Below are positions 17,507-26,461 of a DNA stretch of 64,000 nucleotides, piece by piece (the stretch's first letter is position 1; each line of letters starts with the position of its first letter). The DNA comes from Pseudomonas triclosanedens (GTDB taxonomy: Bacteria > Pseudomonadota > Gammaproteobacteria > Pseudomonadales > Pseudomonadaceae): NCBI RefSeq assembly GCF_026686735.1, contig NZ_CP113432.1, forward strand, positions 1,426,001 through 1,490,000. Reading direction: 5' to 3'. Both the position numbers and the translations under genes were made by a program. The notes beneath the pieces are model-generated. The model did no database searches. It saw nothing but the letters and a program-made list of their open reading frames with translations, and was not told the DNA's origin.

Positions 17507-19030
17507 ATGACGCTGTACACCACCGACTACCTGGAGTACTACCTGACGCTGGTGTCCTGGGTGGTCCACAACGGCATCTGGTCGGTGCTGGTCGCCAGCG
17601 GCGTGTTCGCCGTCCCGTTCCTGGCGATCGTCATCCAGGAATGGTTGAAGGCCCGCGCGGAAGGCGCGGACGAAGGCAACAAGGGCGTGCTGTCCTCGGC
17701 TCGCATCGAGAACCGCGTCTTCGTCGCCATCGTGGTGATCATGTTCGCGGGCATTCCCTTCATCGACGTCGATTTCAACACCATCAAGTACGACCGTTCG
17801 CGTTCGACCCAATGCCAAGTAAATGTCCCAGAGCCGACCGATACGGGCTGGTCGCAATCGTTTAGCACGATCAACAACCAGTCGGCCAAGGTGCCGGTGT
17901 GGTGGTTCGCCATGCACGCGATCTCGCGCGCGATCACCGGCGCTTCGGTCGCGGCCATTCCTTGCGGCACCGACCTGCGGCAGATCCGCATGGACATCGA
18001 CGCGACCCGCATCGACGACCCGGTGCTGGCCCAGGAGATCAGCGACTTCACCCGCGACTGCTACGGCCCCGCCCGCGCCAAGCTGTTCATGACCCGGCCC
18101 AGCCTGAGCGAGGAGCAGATGCACGACGTCACCTGGATCGGCTCCAGCTACTTCGTCGGCACCGCCGGCTTCTACGACAGCTACCGCTCCAGGACTCCGC
18201 GCGATGCCTGGCCGTTCGACGCCACGCGCGACGCCGGCCTAGCCCAGGTGCCCGGCGGGGGCGGCTACCCGACCTGCCGGCAGTGGTGGTCCGACGGCGA
18301 CCACGGCCTGCGGGCACGACTGCTGGCCCAGGTCGATCCCAGCCTGCTGACGCGACTGGTCGGCTGGGCGGGCTTCCTGAGCCAGTCCGAGGTCAACGAC
18401 TCGGTGATCCGCGCCGTCGCAAGCCCTCGCCAGCAGAAGCTCAACCAGGGGGCGGTCTACACGGACTACGGTGGCCAGATCGACATGACGCTGCCCAATA
18501 TCGTCACCCGCGCCGCCAGCGACGTGGGGCTGACCGTCGGATCACTGGGCTATTTCCCGGCGATGGACGTGGTGCGGCAGGCGCTGCCGATGGTGCTGTC
18601 CCTGCTCAAGATGGCGCTGGTCATCTGCATCCCGCTGGTGATGCTGACCGGCACCTATGACCTCAAGACCGTGGTCACGGTGAGCGTGGTGCAGTTCGCG
18701 CTGTTCTTCACCGAATTCTGGTTTCAGCTCGCCCGCTGGATCGACTCGACGATCCTCGATGCACTCTACGGCTGGGGGTGGGGCTGGAACCGGCCGCACA
18801 CGAACTTCGATCCGCTGGTGGGCCTCAACAACACCTTCGGAGACATGCTGCTGAACTTCGTGATGGCCACGATGTTTTTGATCTTGCCCACGTTCTGGGT
18901 GGCGGCATTGGCCTGGGCTGGTATCCGTGCAGGCAACGTGCTTCAAGGATTGAGTACTGGCACGCGGGATGCCGGACAAGCCGGTGGCAGGGGCGGCGGC
19001 TTGATGATCGGTGCGGCCAAGCAGAAATAG
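17507..19030 (+). CDS. Conjugal transfer protein with TraG N-terminal domain
   Basis: 507 residues. N-terminal hydrophobic segments (SVLVASGVFAVPFLAIVIQEWL, VFVAIVVIMFAGIPFIDV) precede a large periplasmic region, and further segments lie at about residues 365-480 (MVLSLLKMALVICIPLVML, FVMATMFLILPTFWVAALAW). This is the TraG-N layout for mating-pair stabilisation, without the long C-terminal region of F TraG. GAGG before the ATG supports the start. It ends the plus-strand transfer run; DUF3742 follows convergently. Confidence 0.88.
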   Translation: MTLYTTDYLEYYLTLVSWVVHNGIWSVLVASGVFAVPFLAIVIQEWLKARAEGADEGNKGVLSSARIENRVFVAIVVIMFAGIPFIDVDFNTIKYDRSRSTQCQVNVPEPTDTGWSQSFSTINNQSAKVPVWWFAMHAISRAITGASVAAIPCGTDLRQIRMDIDATRIDDPVLAQEISDFTRDCYGPARAKLFMTRPSLSEEQMHDVTWIGSSYFVGTAGFYDSYRSRTPRDAWPFDATRDAGLAQVPGGGGYPTCRQWWSDGDHGLRARLLAQVDPSLLTRLVGWAGFLSQSEVNDSVIRAVASPRQQKLNQGAVYTDYGGQIDMTLPNIVTRAASDVGLTVGSLGYFPAMDVVRQALPMVLSLLKMALVICIPLVMLTGTYDLKTVVTVSVVQFALFFTEFWFQLARWIDSTILDALYGWGWGWNRPHTNFDPLVGLNNTFGDMLLNFVMATMFLILPTFWVAALAWAGIRAGNVLQGLSTGTRDAGQAGGRGGGLMIGAAKQK

Positions 19031-19044
19031 CTCCAACCGCCGGT

Positions 19045-19416
19045 TCAATCGTCTTCGAATCGTGGATCTGGGTCATCGCTGTAGTTGATGGGGTCGTAGG
19101 CAAGGCTTTCGCGATGATCCAGCTCTTCGGCCTTGCGTCCGAGGAAATCATCGTCACCTTGCGGCGCTTGCTCCGCCATCCTGGCTGCCACAGCGAGAGC
19201 GACCAGCAACAGCGCCGCCCAGACCGAGACATACAGCAACACGCCGAGGGTCGCCAGCTTGACCCCCCAGATCAGCACCGCTGCACCGCCCGCCGGCAGT
19301 CCTTGCGCCATCAGCCATTGATGCACCCGACGCTCCGCGCGCAGGCAACCGCCCCATACACCGCCCAGCCAGCGGCCGAGTCGCGCTGCGGTGGTCATGC
19401 GTGCGGTGTGCTTCAT
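19045..19416 (-). CDS. DUF3742 family protein
   Basis: 123 residues. ARLGRWLGGVWGGCLRAERRVHQWLMAQGLPAG precedes one strong hydrophobic region (LIWGVKLATLGVLLYVSVWAALLLVALAVA) and an acidic tail DPINYSDDPDPRFEDD. DUF3742 proteins are found in Pseudomonas-type ICEs next to the TraG gene, facing it as here. GAGGTAG lies 6 bases before the ATG. Function is unknown; it is probably an inner-membrane protein. Confidence 0.87.
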   Translation of the reverse strand: MKHTARMTTAARLGRWLGGVWGGCLRAERRVHQWLMAQGLPAGGAAVLIWGVKLATLGVLLYVSVWAALLLVALAVAARMAEQAPQGDDDFLGRKAEELDHRESLAYDPINYSDDPDPRFEDD

Positions 19417-19472
19417 GGTTGGCTACCTCATGGTCGTTCCACGGTCGTTGGGCAAGGCCGTGCCGGTTTCCT

Positions 19473-19886
19473 TCATGCCTGCCGCGCCGCGAATGCTTCG
19501 GCGGTCATGATCAAGCCGGGAAAGTCCTCTCGCATGGCGAGAATGTCCGCATCCCCCGTGATCAACGCATCCGCCTTGCCGACATGCGCGAGCACCAGGA
19601 ACACCTGGTCCTTCTTGTCGCGGCAGACCGGCAGGTCTGGCCATGGCGCAGGCAGTTCCACCACATCGGCGTAGGGCAGAAAGTCCGCCAGCAACTCCTG
19701 CTGTTCCGAGGTCGACAGCTTGAACTTGGGATAGGCCAGGACGCGCAGGAGTTCACTGGCCGTCTCCCGGCAGACCAGCGGCTGCAACTGCTGGTGCTGC
19801 CAGGCGTGGCGTATCCAGGCCAGGCGTCCGGCACTGAAGATCAGCGCCGACAGCACGATGTTGGTGTCGAGGACGACCCTGCGCAT
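19473..19886 (-). CDS. PIN-domain toxin of a toxin-antitoxin pair
   Basis: 137 residues. RRVVLDTNIVLSALIFSAGRL carries the first PIN aspartate, CRETASELLRVLAYPKF an acidic glutamate, and ADALITGDADILAMRE the later aspartates, so the Mg-binding acidic set appears present. PIN toxins are ribonucleases. The ATG at 19886 shares its A with the antitoxin stop (TGATG), so translation is coupled; a GTG at 19889 is a possible earlier start. It may stabilise the element in its host. A related chromosomal TA would be a formal alternative, but the location inside the transfer block argues for ICE maintenance. Confidence 0.88.
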   Translation of the reverse strand: MRRVVLDTNIVLSALIFSAGRLAWIRHAWQHQQLQPLVCRETASELLRVLAYPKFKLSTSEQQELLADFLPYADVVELPAPWPDLPVCRDKKDQVFLVLAHVGKADALITGDADILAMREDFPGLIMTAEAFAARQA

Positions 19887-20104
19887 CACTGCCGTGCCCA
19901 GGCCACGGCATCCTCAACGTCCTGCTCGGTGATCCCGAGTTGCTCCAGCTTCTCGCGCACAGCCTGTGCCTTCTGGACGCGCACGGGGGTCAGGACGATC
20001 CGACCGCCCTCGACGGTGACGTCGAAGTACTCCGCCGCATCCACGCCGGACACGGCCGCCTTGGGCAGCGTGATCTGATTTTTCGATGTGAGCTTGGCAA
20101 GCAT
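19886..20104 (-). CDS. AbrB/MazE-like antitoxin
   Basis: 72 residues. The N-terminal MLAKLTSKNQITLPKAAV is the swapped-hairpin AbrB fold, and the C-terminal half (VREKLEQLGITEQDVEDAVAWA) is a helix that should bind the toxin. GGAGG lies 6 bases before the ATG. It is first in the operon with the PIN toxin, as usual for such modules, and probably represses its own promoter in the gap before the relaxase gene. Confidence 0.88.
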   Translation of the reverse strand: MLAKLTSKNQITLPKAAVSGVDAAEYFDVTVEGGRIVLTPVRVQKAQAVREKLEQLGITEQDVEDAVAWARQ

Positions 20105-20435
20105 GGGAGGCCTCCATAAGTTTCAAAGGAAATCTTACTTCCTTACTTCATTCTCGACAAGCATGCCTTCGGGCGCAGGGGTTTCAGGGCCTGCTGCGCT
20201 TTCAGCGCCGGTTGAAACGGACTGATCTGGTGAAAACACAGTGCCTGTTCCGCTCGATCCTGGAGCGCACCGGCTCCGCATTGATTGCGGCACACGAAGC
20301 CGACTGCCCCTATATCAAAGGGCTTGTCGAAGGCCAAAGGGCTGGGGATGGAGCAAGGGAGTGGCCTCAAGGGGAAAGGCCCTACCCGAAAAGGCCAAAA
20401 GGCTCCTCCGGCCAGCCCATCACCAGGATGTCGCC
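20105..20435. other. Non-coding gap between antitoxin and relaxase; possible oriT region
   Basis: 331 bp without a convincing gene. It contains imperfect inverted repeat halves GTTTCA (about 20182) and TGAAAC (about 20210) and two CAAAGGGCT direct repeats (20316-20324 and 20335-20343), followed by purine-rich GGAAAGGCC/GAAAAGGCC copies. Relaxase genes of this ICE class often lie beside their origin of transfer, so this is the best oriT candidate in the window; it should also hold the divergent TA and relaxase promoters. Nick site not identified. Confidence 0.45.
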
Positions 20436-22229
20436 ATGCTTTCGCTGTTCCAGCGCAAACGGGTGCCGCTGGCCACCGCCGCCGCGCCACCTCCTGCCGA
20501 GCCTGCCAAAGGGCTGACGCCACCGCAGTCGGCCGCAGCGCTGCTGGCGGAGCCGCGCCGGCAGCGGCTGCTGGAACACATCTGGCAGCGCACCTCGCTG
20601 TCGCGTCGGCAGTTCCGCTCGCTGTACCTCGCGCCGCTGGAGCGCTACGCCGAGCTGGTCCAGCAGTTCCCGGCCTCGGAGGCGTATCACCATGCATGGC
20701 CGGGCGGCATGCTGGACCACGGCCTGGAGATCGTGGCCTACGCGCTCAAACTGAGGCAGTCCCACTTGCTTCCGGCCGGCGCCTCGCCCGAGGCCCAGGC
20801 CGCGCAAGCCGAGGCCTGGACCGCCGGGACCGCCTACGCCGCGTTGCTGCACGACATTGGCAAGATCGCGGTCGACCTGCACGTCGAGCAGGCCGATGGC
20901 CTGGTCTGGCACCCCTGGCACGGGCCGCTGCGGCAGCCGTACCGCTTTCGTTACCGGACGGATCGCGAGTACCGGCTGCATGGCGCCGCCACGGGACTGC
21001 TCTACACCCGTGTGCTCGATGCCGGCATCCTCGACTGGCTGAGCGACTACCAGGACCTGTGGTCGGCGCTGCTGTACGTGCTGGCGGGCCAGTACGAGCA
21101 TGCCGGCACGCTTGGAGAGCTGGTCGTCAAGGCTGACCAGGCATCGGTGGCCCTGGCGCTCGGCGGTGATCCGGCCAGGGCGATGGCGGCGCCGAAGCAT
21201 GCGTTGCAGCGCAAGCTGCTGGATGGCCTGCGCTACCTGCTGCGCGAGGAATTCAAGCTGAACCAGCCCGGCGGCCCGTCGGATGGATGGCTGACCCCGG
21301 AGGCACTCTGGCTCGTCAGCAAGACGGTCAGCGACAAGCTGCGCGCGCACCTCCTGTCGCAGGGCATCGAAGGCATTCCATCGAACAACACCGCCGTCTT
21401 CACGGTGCTCCAGGACCATGGGATCGTGCAGCCCGCCCCGGATGGGAAGGCGATCTGGCGGGCCACCGTCACGAGCGGCACCGGCTGGTCGCACAGCTTT
21501 ACCTTCCTGCGCCTGTCGCCGGCCTTGATCTGGGAGTCCGGCGAGCGTCCCGCACCGTTCGCCGGCACGGTCACGACGGAAGAGGCCCTCCCTGGCGATG
21601 AGGCAGCGCCGGCCTCCGCCGGCATCCCGGCCACCTCACCGTCCCCTGGGGTGGCGGATTCCCCGGCCGGGATCGCGGACCCGGTCTCCGATCTGCTGTC
21701 GATGCTTGATGCGTCCGACGCAGCCACCACCAGTGCATCGTCCGCCAGCGCGGAACCGCCATCACCATCCGCCGCCGCAACTGCGGTGACTCATTTGTCG
21801 CCGACCAGTCCTGCCACCATGCCGGCTCCCACCAAGGCCACGCCGTCCGGGGAAGACTTCATTGCCTGGCTCAAGCAAGGCATCGAATCGCGCAAGCTCA
21901 TCATCAACGATGCGAACGCACTGGTGCATACCGTCGATGGCACGGCGTACCTGGTCAGCCCCGGCGTTTTCCAGCGCTACGTGCAGGAACATCCGGAGAT
22001 CCAGGTGCTGGCCCGGCAGGACAATCTGCACGACTGGCAATGGGTGCAGAAGCGCTTCGAGAAGCTGGGACTGCACCGCAAACAGGACAGCGGCCTGAAC
22101 ATCTGGACCTGCGAAGTCACCGGGCCGCGCAAGTCGCGGCGGTTGCACGGCTATCTGTTGGCGACGCCTTCGACATTGTTCGCGGAAGTCCCGCCGGACA
22201 ACCCCTACCTGTCCCTGACGCGGAGCTAG
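20436..22229 (+). CDS. traI: MobH-type relaxase, TraI_2 / TraI_2_C
   Basis: 597 residues. The TraI_2 domain (about 30-320) has YHHAWPGGMLDHGLEIVAYAL and AALLHDIGKIAVDLHVE, the HD-type metal-binding motifs of MobH relaxases. A low-complexity Pro/Ala/Ser/Thr linker (about 370-470) leads to a TraI_2_C domain (DFIAWLKQGIESRKLIINDANALVHTVDG...FQRYVQEHPE). This enzyme nicks DNA at oriT and leads the strand into the recipient. An open frame extends to 20241, but AGGA before the ATG at 20436 and the family start support this choice. Confidence 0.92.
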   Translation: MLSLFQRKRVPLATAAAPPPAEPAKGLTPPQSAAALLAEPRRQRLLEHIWQRTSLSRRQFRSLYLAPLERYAELVQQFPASEAYHHAWPGGMLDHGLEIVAYALKLRQSHLLPAGASPEAQAAQAEAWTAGTAYAALLHDIGKIAVDLHVEQADGLVWHPWHGPLRQPYRFRYRTDREYRLHGAATGLLYTRVLDAGILDWLSDYQDLWSALLYVLAGQYEHAGTLGELVVKADQASVALALGGDPARAMAAPKHALQRKLLDGLRYLLREEFKLNQPGGPSDGWLTPEALWLVSKTVSDKLRAHLLSQGIEGIPSNNTAVFTVLQDHGIVQPAPDGKAIWRATVTSGTGWSHSFTFLRLSPALIWESGERPAPFAGTVTTEEALPGDEAAPASAGIPATSPSPGVADSPAGIADPVSDLLSMLDASDAATTSASSASAEPPSPSAAATAVTHLSPTSPATMPAPTKATPSGEDFIAWLKQGIESRKLIINDANALVHTVDGTAYLVSPGVFQRYVQEHPEIQVLARQDNLHDWQWVQKRFEKLGLHRKQDSGLNIWTCEVTGPRKSRRLHGYLLATPSTLFAEVPPDNPYLSLTRS

Positions 22230-22253
22230 CAGCACGAAAGGCGCCAGCGCGCC

Positions 22254-23777
22254 TCATGGTGATCGGCGACACAGCGCACGCAGCACGCTTGCCAGCTTCT
22301 TGACAGCGATCTCCAGTTCATGGGGTGCATGGGCAGCAAATCCCATGAGGAAACCGGCCCCATCCCTGCCCGATGCATGGCGGCGCGATGCATGCAGCGC
22401 GGTCAGCCCCAGCAGGTCGATGCCGACCCGCCGTGCCGATTCCACCGCCTCGCGCTCGGGAATGTCGCGGATGAACACGCAAGGCATCTGCATCCCGCCA
22501 GCGGGCACCCTGGGCTCCACGAAGTCGGCCAGGTGCTGGCGCACCAGCTGCGCCAGCACATCGCGGCGTTCCGCATAGACGGCCCGCATGGTTCGCACAT
22601 GGGCTCCGAAATGCCCACCCTCGATGAAGCGAGCCAGGGTGAGCTGCGGGATCGGTGCGCTGTGCCCATCCAGCAGGGTGCGGGCCACGGTCATGGGCGA
22701 CACCAGAGCCTCCGGCAGCACCATGTAGCCGATGCGCAGGCCGGGGAACAGCGACTTGGTGAAGGTGCCGATGTAGATCGTGCGGCCGTGGGGGTCGAGC
22801 CCCTGTACGCATGCGGTGGGCTTGCCTTCGTAGTGGAATTCGCTGTCGTAGTCGTCCTCGATGATCCAAGCCTGGTGCTGGCGGGCCCATTCGATGACGG
22901 CCAGGCGCCGGTTCAACGCCAGCGTAGCCCCGGTTGGGAACTGGTGCGAGGGCGTCAGGAACACCACCCGGGCGGCATTGCAAGGGGTCTGCGCCTTTGC
23001 CAGCAGGTGCGCTATCTGCATGCCTTGGTCATCCATCGGCACGGGCACGCAATCCAACCCGGCGGCGTCAAATGCCTTGCGCGCCCCGTGGTACACGGGG
23101 TCTTCGATGAAGATGCGCTCGCCAGCATCGAGCAGCACGGTGGCGCACAGGGTCATGGCCTGTTGGGAACTGGTCAGCACCAGCACGCGCTCGGGTGTGG
23201 CCTGCGCGCCTCGTTCGAGGTTGACGTAGGCGGCAATGGCGCGTCGCAACGGCTCCATGCCCTGCGGTGGGCTGTGCAGCAGCGCCAGGGTGCCGTACTC
23301 CTTCAACACCTGCCGCTGCAAGCGCTCCCAGGTTGGCAGCGGAAAGCTGCGCGTCTCCGGCACGCCGGGCGCGAAGGGGCGCGACATCAGGAAGTCGCGC
23401 ACGCCGCCGCCCTGGAGCATGGCATCGCCGCGCCGGCTCAGGCGCAGGGGTGCGTTGCGATCCACGCTCGTGCGCCGTGGTCTGCCGCGCCCGGGCAGCC
23501 ACCGGGCCTGCTCGGACACGAAGCTGCCACTGCCGACCCGCCGCTCAATGAAACCTTCGGCGTGCAACTGGCCATAGGCCGACTCCACCGTGTCGCGGGA
23601 CACCCCCAGCGACTTCGCCAACGCGCGCGACGCGGGCAGGGGGCGGCCTACATCGAGCGCGCCATCCAGGATCAACTGGCGAATGGCCCGCTGTACCCGT
23701 GCATGCAGGGGCAAGGCGCCGTGCGCGGGGTCGCCGAGCCAGGCTTTGACGGATTCAAGTTGGGCATGCTTGAACAA
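22254..23777 (-). CDS. MocR/PdxR-type regulator with aminotransferase-like domain
   Basis: 507 residues. The GntR winged helix is at about 20-90 (ALPLHARVQRAIRQLILDG...LGVSRDTVESAYGQLHAEGFIERRVGSGSFV). The aminotransferase domain follows, with EDPVYHGARKAFDAAGLDCVPV, IIEDDYDSEFHYEGKPT and the PLP lysine in GTFTKSLFPGLRIGYMVLP. No in-frame ATG lies near the N-terminus; an upstream in-frame TGA leaves TTG at 23777 as the likely start. It is divergent from the BenE-like transporter, with two ATTGGTAGG repeats between. It probably senses PLP or a PLP-amino acid adduct and controls the transporter-argD-glyA operon. Confidence 0.88.
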   Translation of the reverse strand: MFKHAQLESVKAWLGDPAHGALPLHARVQRAIRQLILDGALDVGRPLPASRALAKSLGVSRDTVESAYGQLHAEGFIERRVGSGSFVSEQARWLPGRGRPRRTSVDRNAPLRLSRRGDAMLQGGGVRDFLMSRPFAPGVPETRSFPLPTWERLQRQVLKEYGTLALLHSPPQGMEPLRRAIAAYVNLERGAQATPERVLVLTSSQQAMTLCATVLLDAGERIFIEDPVYHGARKAFDAAGLDCVPVPMDDQGMQIAHLLAKAQTPCNAARVVFLTPSHQFPTGATLALNRRLAVIEWARQHQAWIIEDDYDSEFHYEGKPTACVQGLDPHGRTIYIGTFTKSLFPGLRIGYMVLPEALVSPMTVARTLLDGHSAPIPQLTLARFIEGGHFGAHVRTMRAVYAERRDVLAQLVRQHLADFVEPRVPAGGMQMPCVFIRDIPEREAVESARRVGIDLLGLTALHASRRHASGRDGAGFLMGFAAHAPHELEIAVKKLASVLRALCRRSP

Positions 23778-23810
23778 TTGGTAGGTACTTCATCTGGAAA
23801 TTGGTAGGGA
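23777..23810. promoter_or_regulatory. Direct-repeat operator of the second MocR regulator
   Basis: ATTGGTAGGTA (23777-23787) and ATTGGTAGGGA (23800-23810) are head-to-tail copies offset by 23 bp, lying at and just upstream of the MocR start and before the benE-like gene. MocR regulators such as GabR and PdxR bind head-to-tail direct repeats spaced by whole helical turns, so this is the likely site of the adjacent regulator. Its overlap with the start codon would allow strong autorepression. Confidence 0.65.
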
Positions 23811-23879
23811 ACATCATGCCATTACAAGTCTATCGTCTCATGGTCATTTCATCCCCATGCCAGGAGCCCAATTCAGATC

Positions 23880-25121
23880 ATGCCGTCGGATCCTTCAGCT
23901 TCGCCCGTTCGTTGGAACGATCTCACCCATCCCGTCGTGGCCGGACTGATTTCGGTCATCGTCAACTATGGCGGCACTTTCATCCTGGTGTTCCAGGCAG
24001 CCAAGGTCGCGGGCCTGAGCCCGGAGCTGACGGCCTCGTGGGTGTGGTCGATTTCCATTGGCGTGGGCGTGACAGGCATCATTTTGAGCTGGGTATCCCG
24101 CGAACCGATCATCACCGCCTGGTCCACGCCGGCAGCGGCGTTTCTGGTCACAGCACTGGCAACCACACCTTATGCCGAGGCCGTCGGGGCATACCTGATC
24201 TCGGCTGCCGCCTTTGTGCTGCTGGGCCTGTCGGGTTGGTTCGAGCGCGTTATCCGTTTGATACCGCCAGGCGTGGCTGCCGGGCTGCTGGCCGGCATCC
24301 TGCTGCAATTCGGCACTGGCGCCTTCGGCGGCTTGAGCGTCGATCCGCTGCTGGCGGGACTGCTGATCGCCGCCTATCTGGTGTTCAAGCGCTTTTCCGC
24401 GCGCTATGCGGTGGTGGGCATCCTGGTGCTGGGATTGGTATTCCTGCTGGCGCAGGGCCGCGTCGATCTGTCGGGACTGAGCCTGAAACTGGCCGCGCCG
24501 GTGTTCACCATGCCCGCGTTCTCGCTCAACGCCTTGTTGAGCGTGGCGTTGCCGCTGTTCCTCATTACCCTGACCGGGCAGTACATGCCGGGCATGCTGG
24601 TATTGCGCAATGACGGCTTCAAGACCAGCGCCAACCCCATCGTGACCATCACGGGCCTGGGTTCGCTGCTGATGGCGCCGTTCGGTTCGCACGCCTTCAA
24701 CATCGCGGCGATCACCGCCGCCATCTGCACGGGCCGGGAGGCACACGAAGACCCGTCCAGGCGTTGGATCGCGGGGATGGCCGCTGGGGTGTTCTACGTT
24801 CTGATCGGCGTGTTCGGGGTGACGTTGGCCGCGGTCTTCATGGCCTTCCCGGCGACCTTCATCACCACGCTGGCGGGCCTGGCCCTGCTGGGGACGATCG
24901 GCGGCAGCCTAGCCACCGCCATGTCCGATGCCAGGACCCGGGAAGCCTCACTGATCACGTTTCTGGCGGCCGCCGCCAACATCACCCTGCTGGGCATTGG
25001 CGGGGCGTTCTGGGGGTTGGTGCTAGGGCTGGCGGCGCATGCTGTGCTCAACGGGCGGGTGCTGCTGCGGGTACGTACATCGGTCATTACGCCTACGCCT
25101 GCAAACGAGAGGGTGAAGTGA
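23880..25121 (+). CDS. benE: Benzoate/H+ symporter-like transporter, BenE family
   Basis: 413 residues, about twelve hydrophobic segments. PVVAGLISVIVNYGGTFILVFQAAKVAGLSPELTASWVWSISIG and the tail AAAANITLLGIGGAFWGLVLGLAAHAVL fit BenE, an inner-membrane permease of the nucleobase-cation symporter superfamily. Many BenE-type genes have no link to benzoate, and no benzoate catabolic genes are here. It is followed immediately by the ArgD-like gene. I infer import of an amino acid or an aromatic or amino-acid-derived compound used or detoxified by the PLP enzymes downstream. Confidence 0.82.
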   Translation: MPSDPSASPVRWNDLTHPVVAGLISVIVNYGGTFILVFQAAKVAGLSPELTASWVWSISIGVGVTGIILSWVSREPIITAWSTPAAAFLVTALATTPYAEAVGAYLISAAAFVLLGLSGWFERVIRLIPPGVAAGLLAGILLQFGTGAFGGLSVDPLLAGLLIAAYLVFKRFSARYAVVGILVLGLVFLLAQGRVDLSGLSLKLAAPVFTMPAFSLNALLSVALPLFLITLTGQYMPGMLVLRNDGFKTSANPIVTITGLGSLLMAPFGSHAFNIAAITAAICTGREAHEDPSRRWIAGMAAGVFYVLIGVFGVTLAAVFMAFPATFITTLAGLALLGTIGGSLATAMSDARTREASLITFLAAAANITLLGIGGAFWGLVLGLAAHAVLNGRVLLRVRTSVITPTPANERVK

Positions 25122-25186
25122 TGACCGAGGCTTTCAACACACGGACTGACGGTTGCGCCAACCGTGCCGAATTCGAGGAATCTCCC

Positions 25187-26419
25187 ATGCAGACGACCGG
25201 CCCTCACCTGATGCGCGCCTACGCCCGCCAACCTGTCTCTTTCGTGCGCGGTAACGGCGCGCGGCTCTGGGACGATCAGGGTGTGGAGTACCTAGATGCC
25301 ATTGCCGGTGTCGCGGTTACCAGCCTGGGTCATGCCCACCCGGAAATCGCGGCCGTCATCGCCGAACAGGCCGGGGCGCTGCTGCACACTTCCAACGTGT
25401 TCCGCATCGACTGGCAGGAGCAGTTGGGGGAACGCCTGTGTGCGCTGACCGGGATGGAAAGCGCCTTCTTCTGCAACTCGGGTGCGGAAGCCAACGAAAC
25501 CGCCCTCAAGTTGGCCAGGCTGCATGCCCATCGCAGGCAGGTGGCACGACCGCAGATCCTAGTCATGGGCAACGCCTTCCATGGCCGCACGCTGGCCACG
25601 CTCGCCGCCACAGACAACGCGGCCAACCAGCAGGGTTTCGGGCCGTTGCTGCCTGGCTTTCTGCGTGCTCCCTACGGTGATATCAGCGCGGTACGCCAGG
25701 CGGCAGAACAATCCCCGGACATCGTGGCGGTGTTGATCGAATCTGTACAGGGCGAGGGCGGCATTCGGGTGGCCAGTGCCGAATACTTGCGCGAACTGCG
25801 CGCTTTATGCGACCAGAGGGACTGGTTGCTGATGCTCGACGAGATCCAGGCCGGCATGGGGCGCACCGGCGCGTGGTTCGGATACGCGCACGCGGGCATC
25901 TCACCGGATGTGGTGACCCTGGCGAAAGCGCTGGGCAATGGCTTTCCCATCGGCGCGTGCCTGGCGCGCGGTATTGCGGCAGACCTGTTCTCGCCGGGCC
26001 AGCACGGCTCGACCTTCGGCGGCAATCCGCTGGCTTGCCGGGTGGCCTGCACCGTCCTCGACATCATGGCCCGTGACAGGATGCCCGAGCGCGCCATGGT
26101 GCTGGGCGCTCGCTTGCTGGTGGGCCTGCGCAAGGCGCTGGCAGGTCACCCGCACGTCCTCGCCATTCGCGGCCTGGGACTGATGGTGGGTATCGAACTG
26201 GACCGGCCCTGCAAGGAACTAGTTGGGCGCGCGCTGGCTGAGCAGCGCCTGCTCATCACCGTGACCCGAGACACCGTGATCAGGCTATTGCCACCATTCG
26301 TTTGCGACGAGCGTCAGATTGACGACATCGTGGTGCGTGTAACGCGCCTGCTTTCATCGGACCTGGTTGATTGCGAGGTTTGGTCTGTTCCGGCTCAGCC
26401 GATGGACATCACCGTATGA
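25187..26419 (+). CDS. argD: Acetylornithine/ornithine-type class III aminotransferase
   Basis: 410 residues from 25187. A start at 25121 overlaps the benE stop and has its own GAGGG site, giving 22 more residues; I prefer 25187 (GAGGAA at good distance, family N-terminus MQTTGPHLMRAYARQP). Signatures are FCNSGAEANETALKLARLHA, VMGNAFHGRTLATLAAT, LLMLDEIQAGMGRTGAWF and the PLP lysine in TLAKALGNGFPIGACLARG. ArgD transfers the amino group of acetylornithine to 2-oxoglutarate, and relatives act on ornithine or GABA. It is embedded between BenE and GlyA genes, not with arginine genes, so its physiological substrate may differ. Confidence 0.85.
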   Translation: MQTTGPHLMRAYARQPVSFVRGNGARLWDDQGVEYLDAIAGVAVTSLGHAHPEIAAVIAEQAGALLHTSNVFRIDWQEQLGERLCALTGMESAFFCNSGAEANETALKLARLHAHRRQVARPQILVMGNAFHGRTLATLAATDNAANQQGFGPLLPGFLRAPYGDISAVRQAAEQSPDIVAVLIESVQGEGGIRVASAEYLRELRALCDQRDWLLMLDEIQAGMGRTGAWFGYAHAGISPDVVTLAKALGNGFPIGACLARGIAADLFSPGQHGSTFGGNPLACRVACTVLDIMARDRMPERAMVLGARLLVGLRKALAGHPHVLAIRGLGLMVGIELDRPCKELVGRALAEQRLLITVTRDTVIRLLPPFVCDERQIDDIVVRVTRLLSSDLVDCEVWSVPAQPMDITV

Positions 26420-26461
26420 CGTCCAACCCCAACCGCTATCCGCCCGACCAGGACGCACACC

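Noticed and set aside
22320..23807. Plus-strand open frame of 495 codons opposite the second MocR gene
   Set aside because: It is antisense to a complete MocR regulator and has no recognisable domain.
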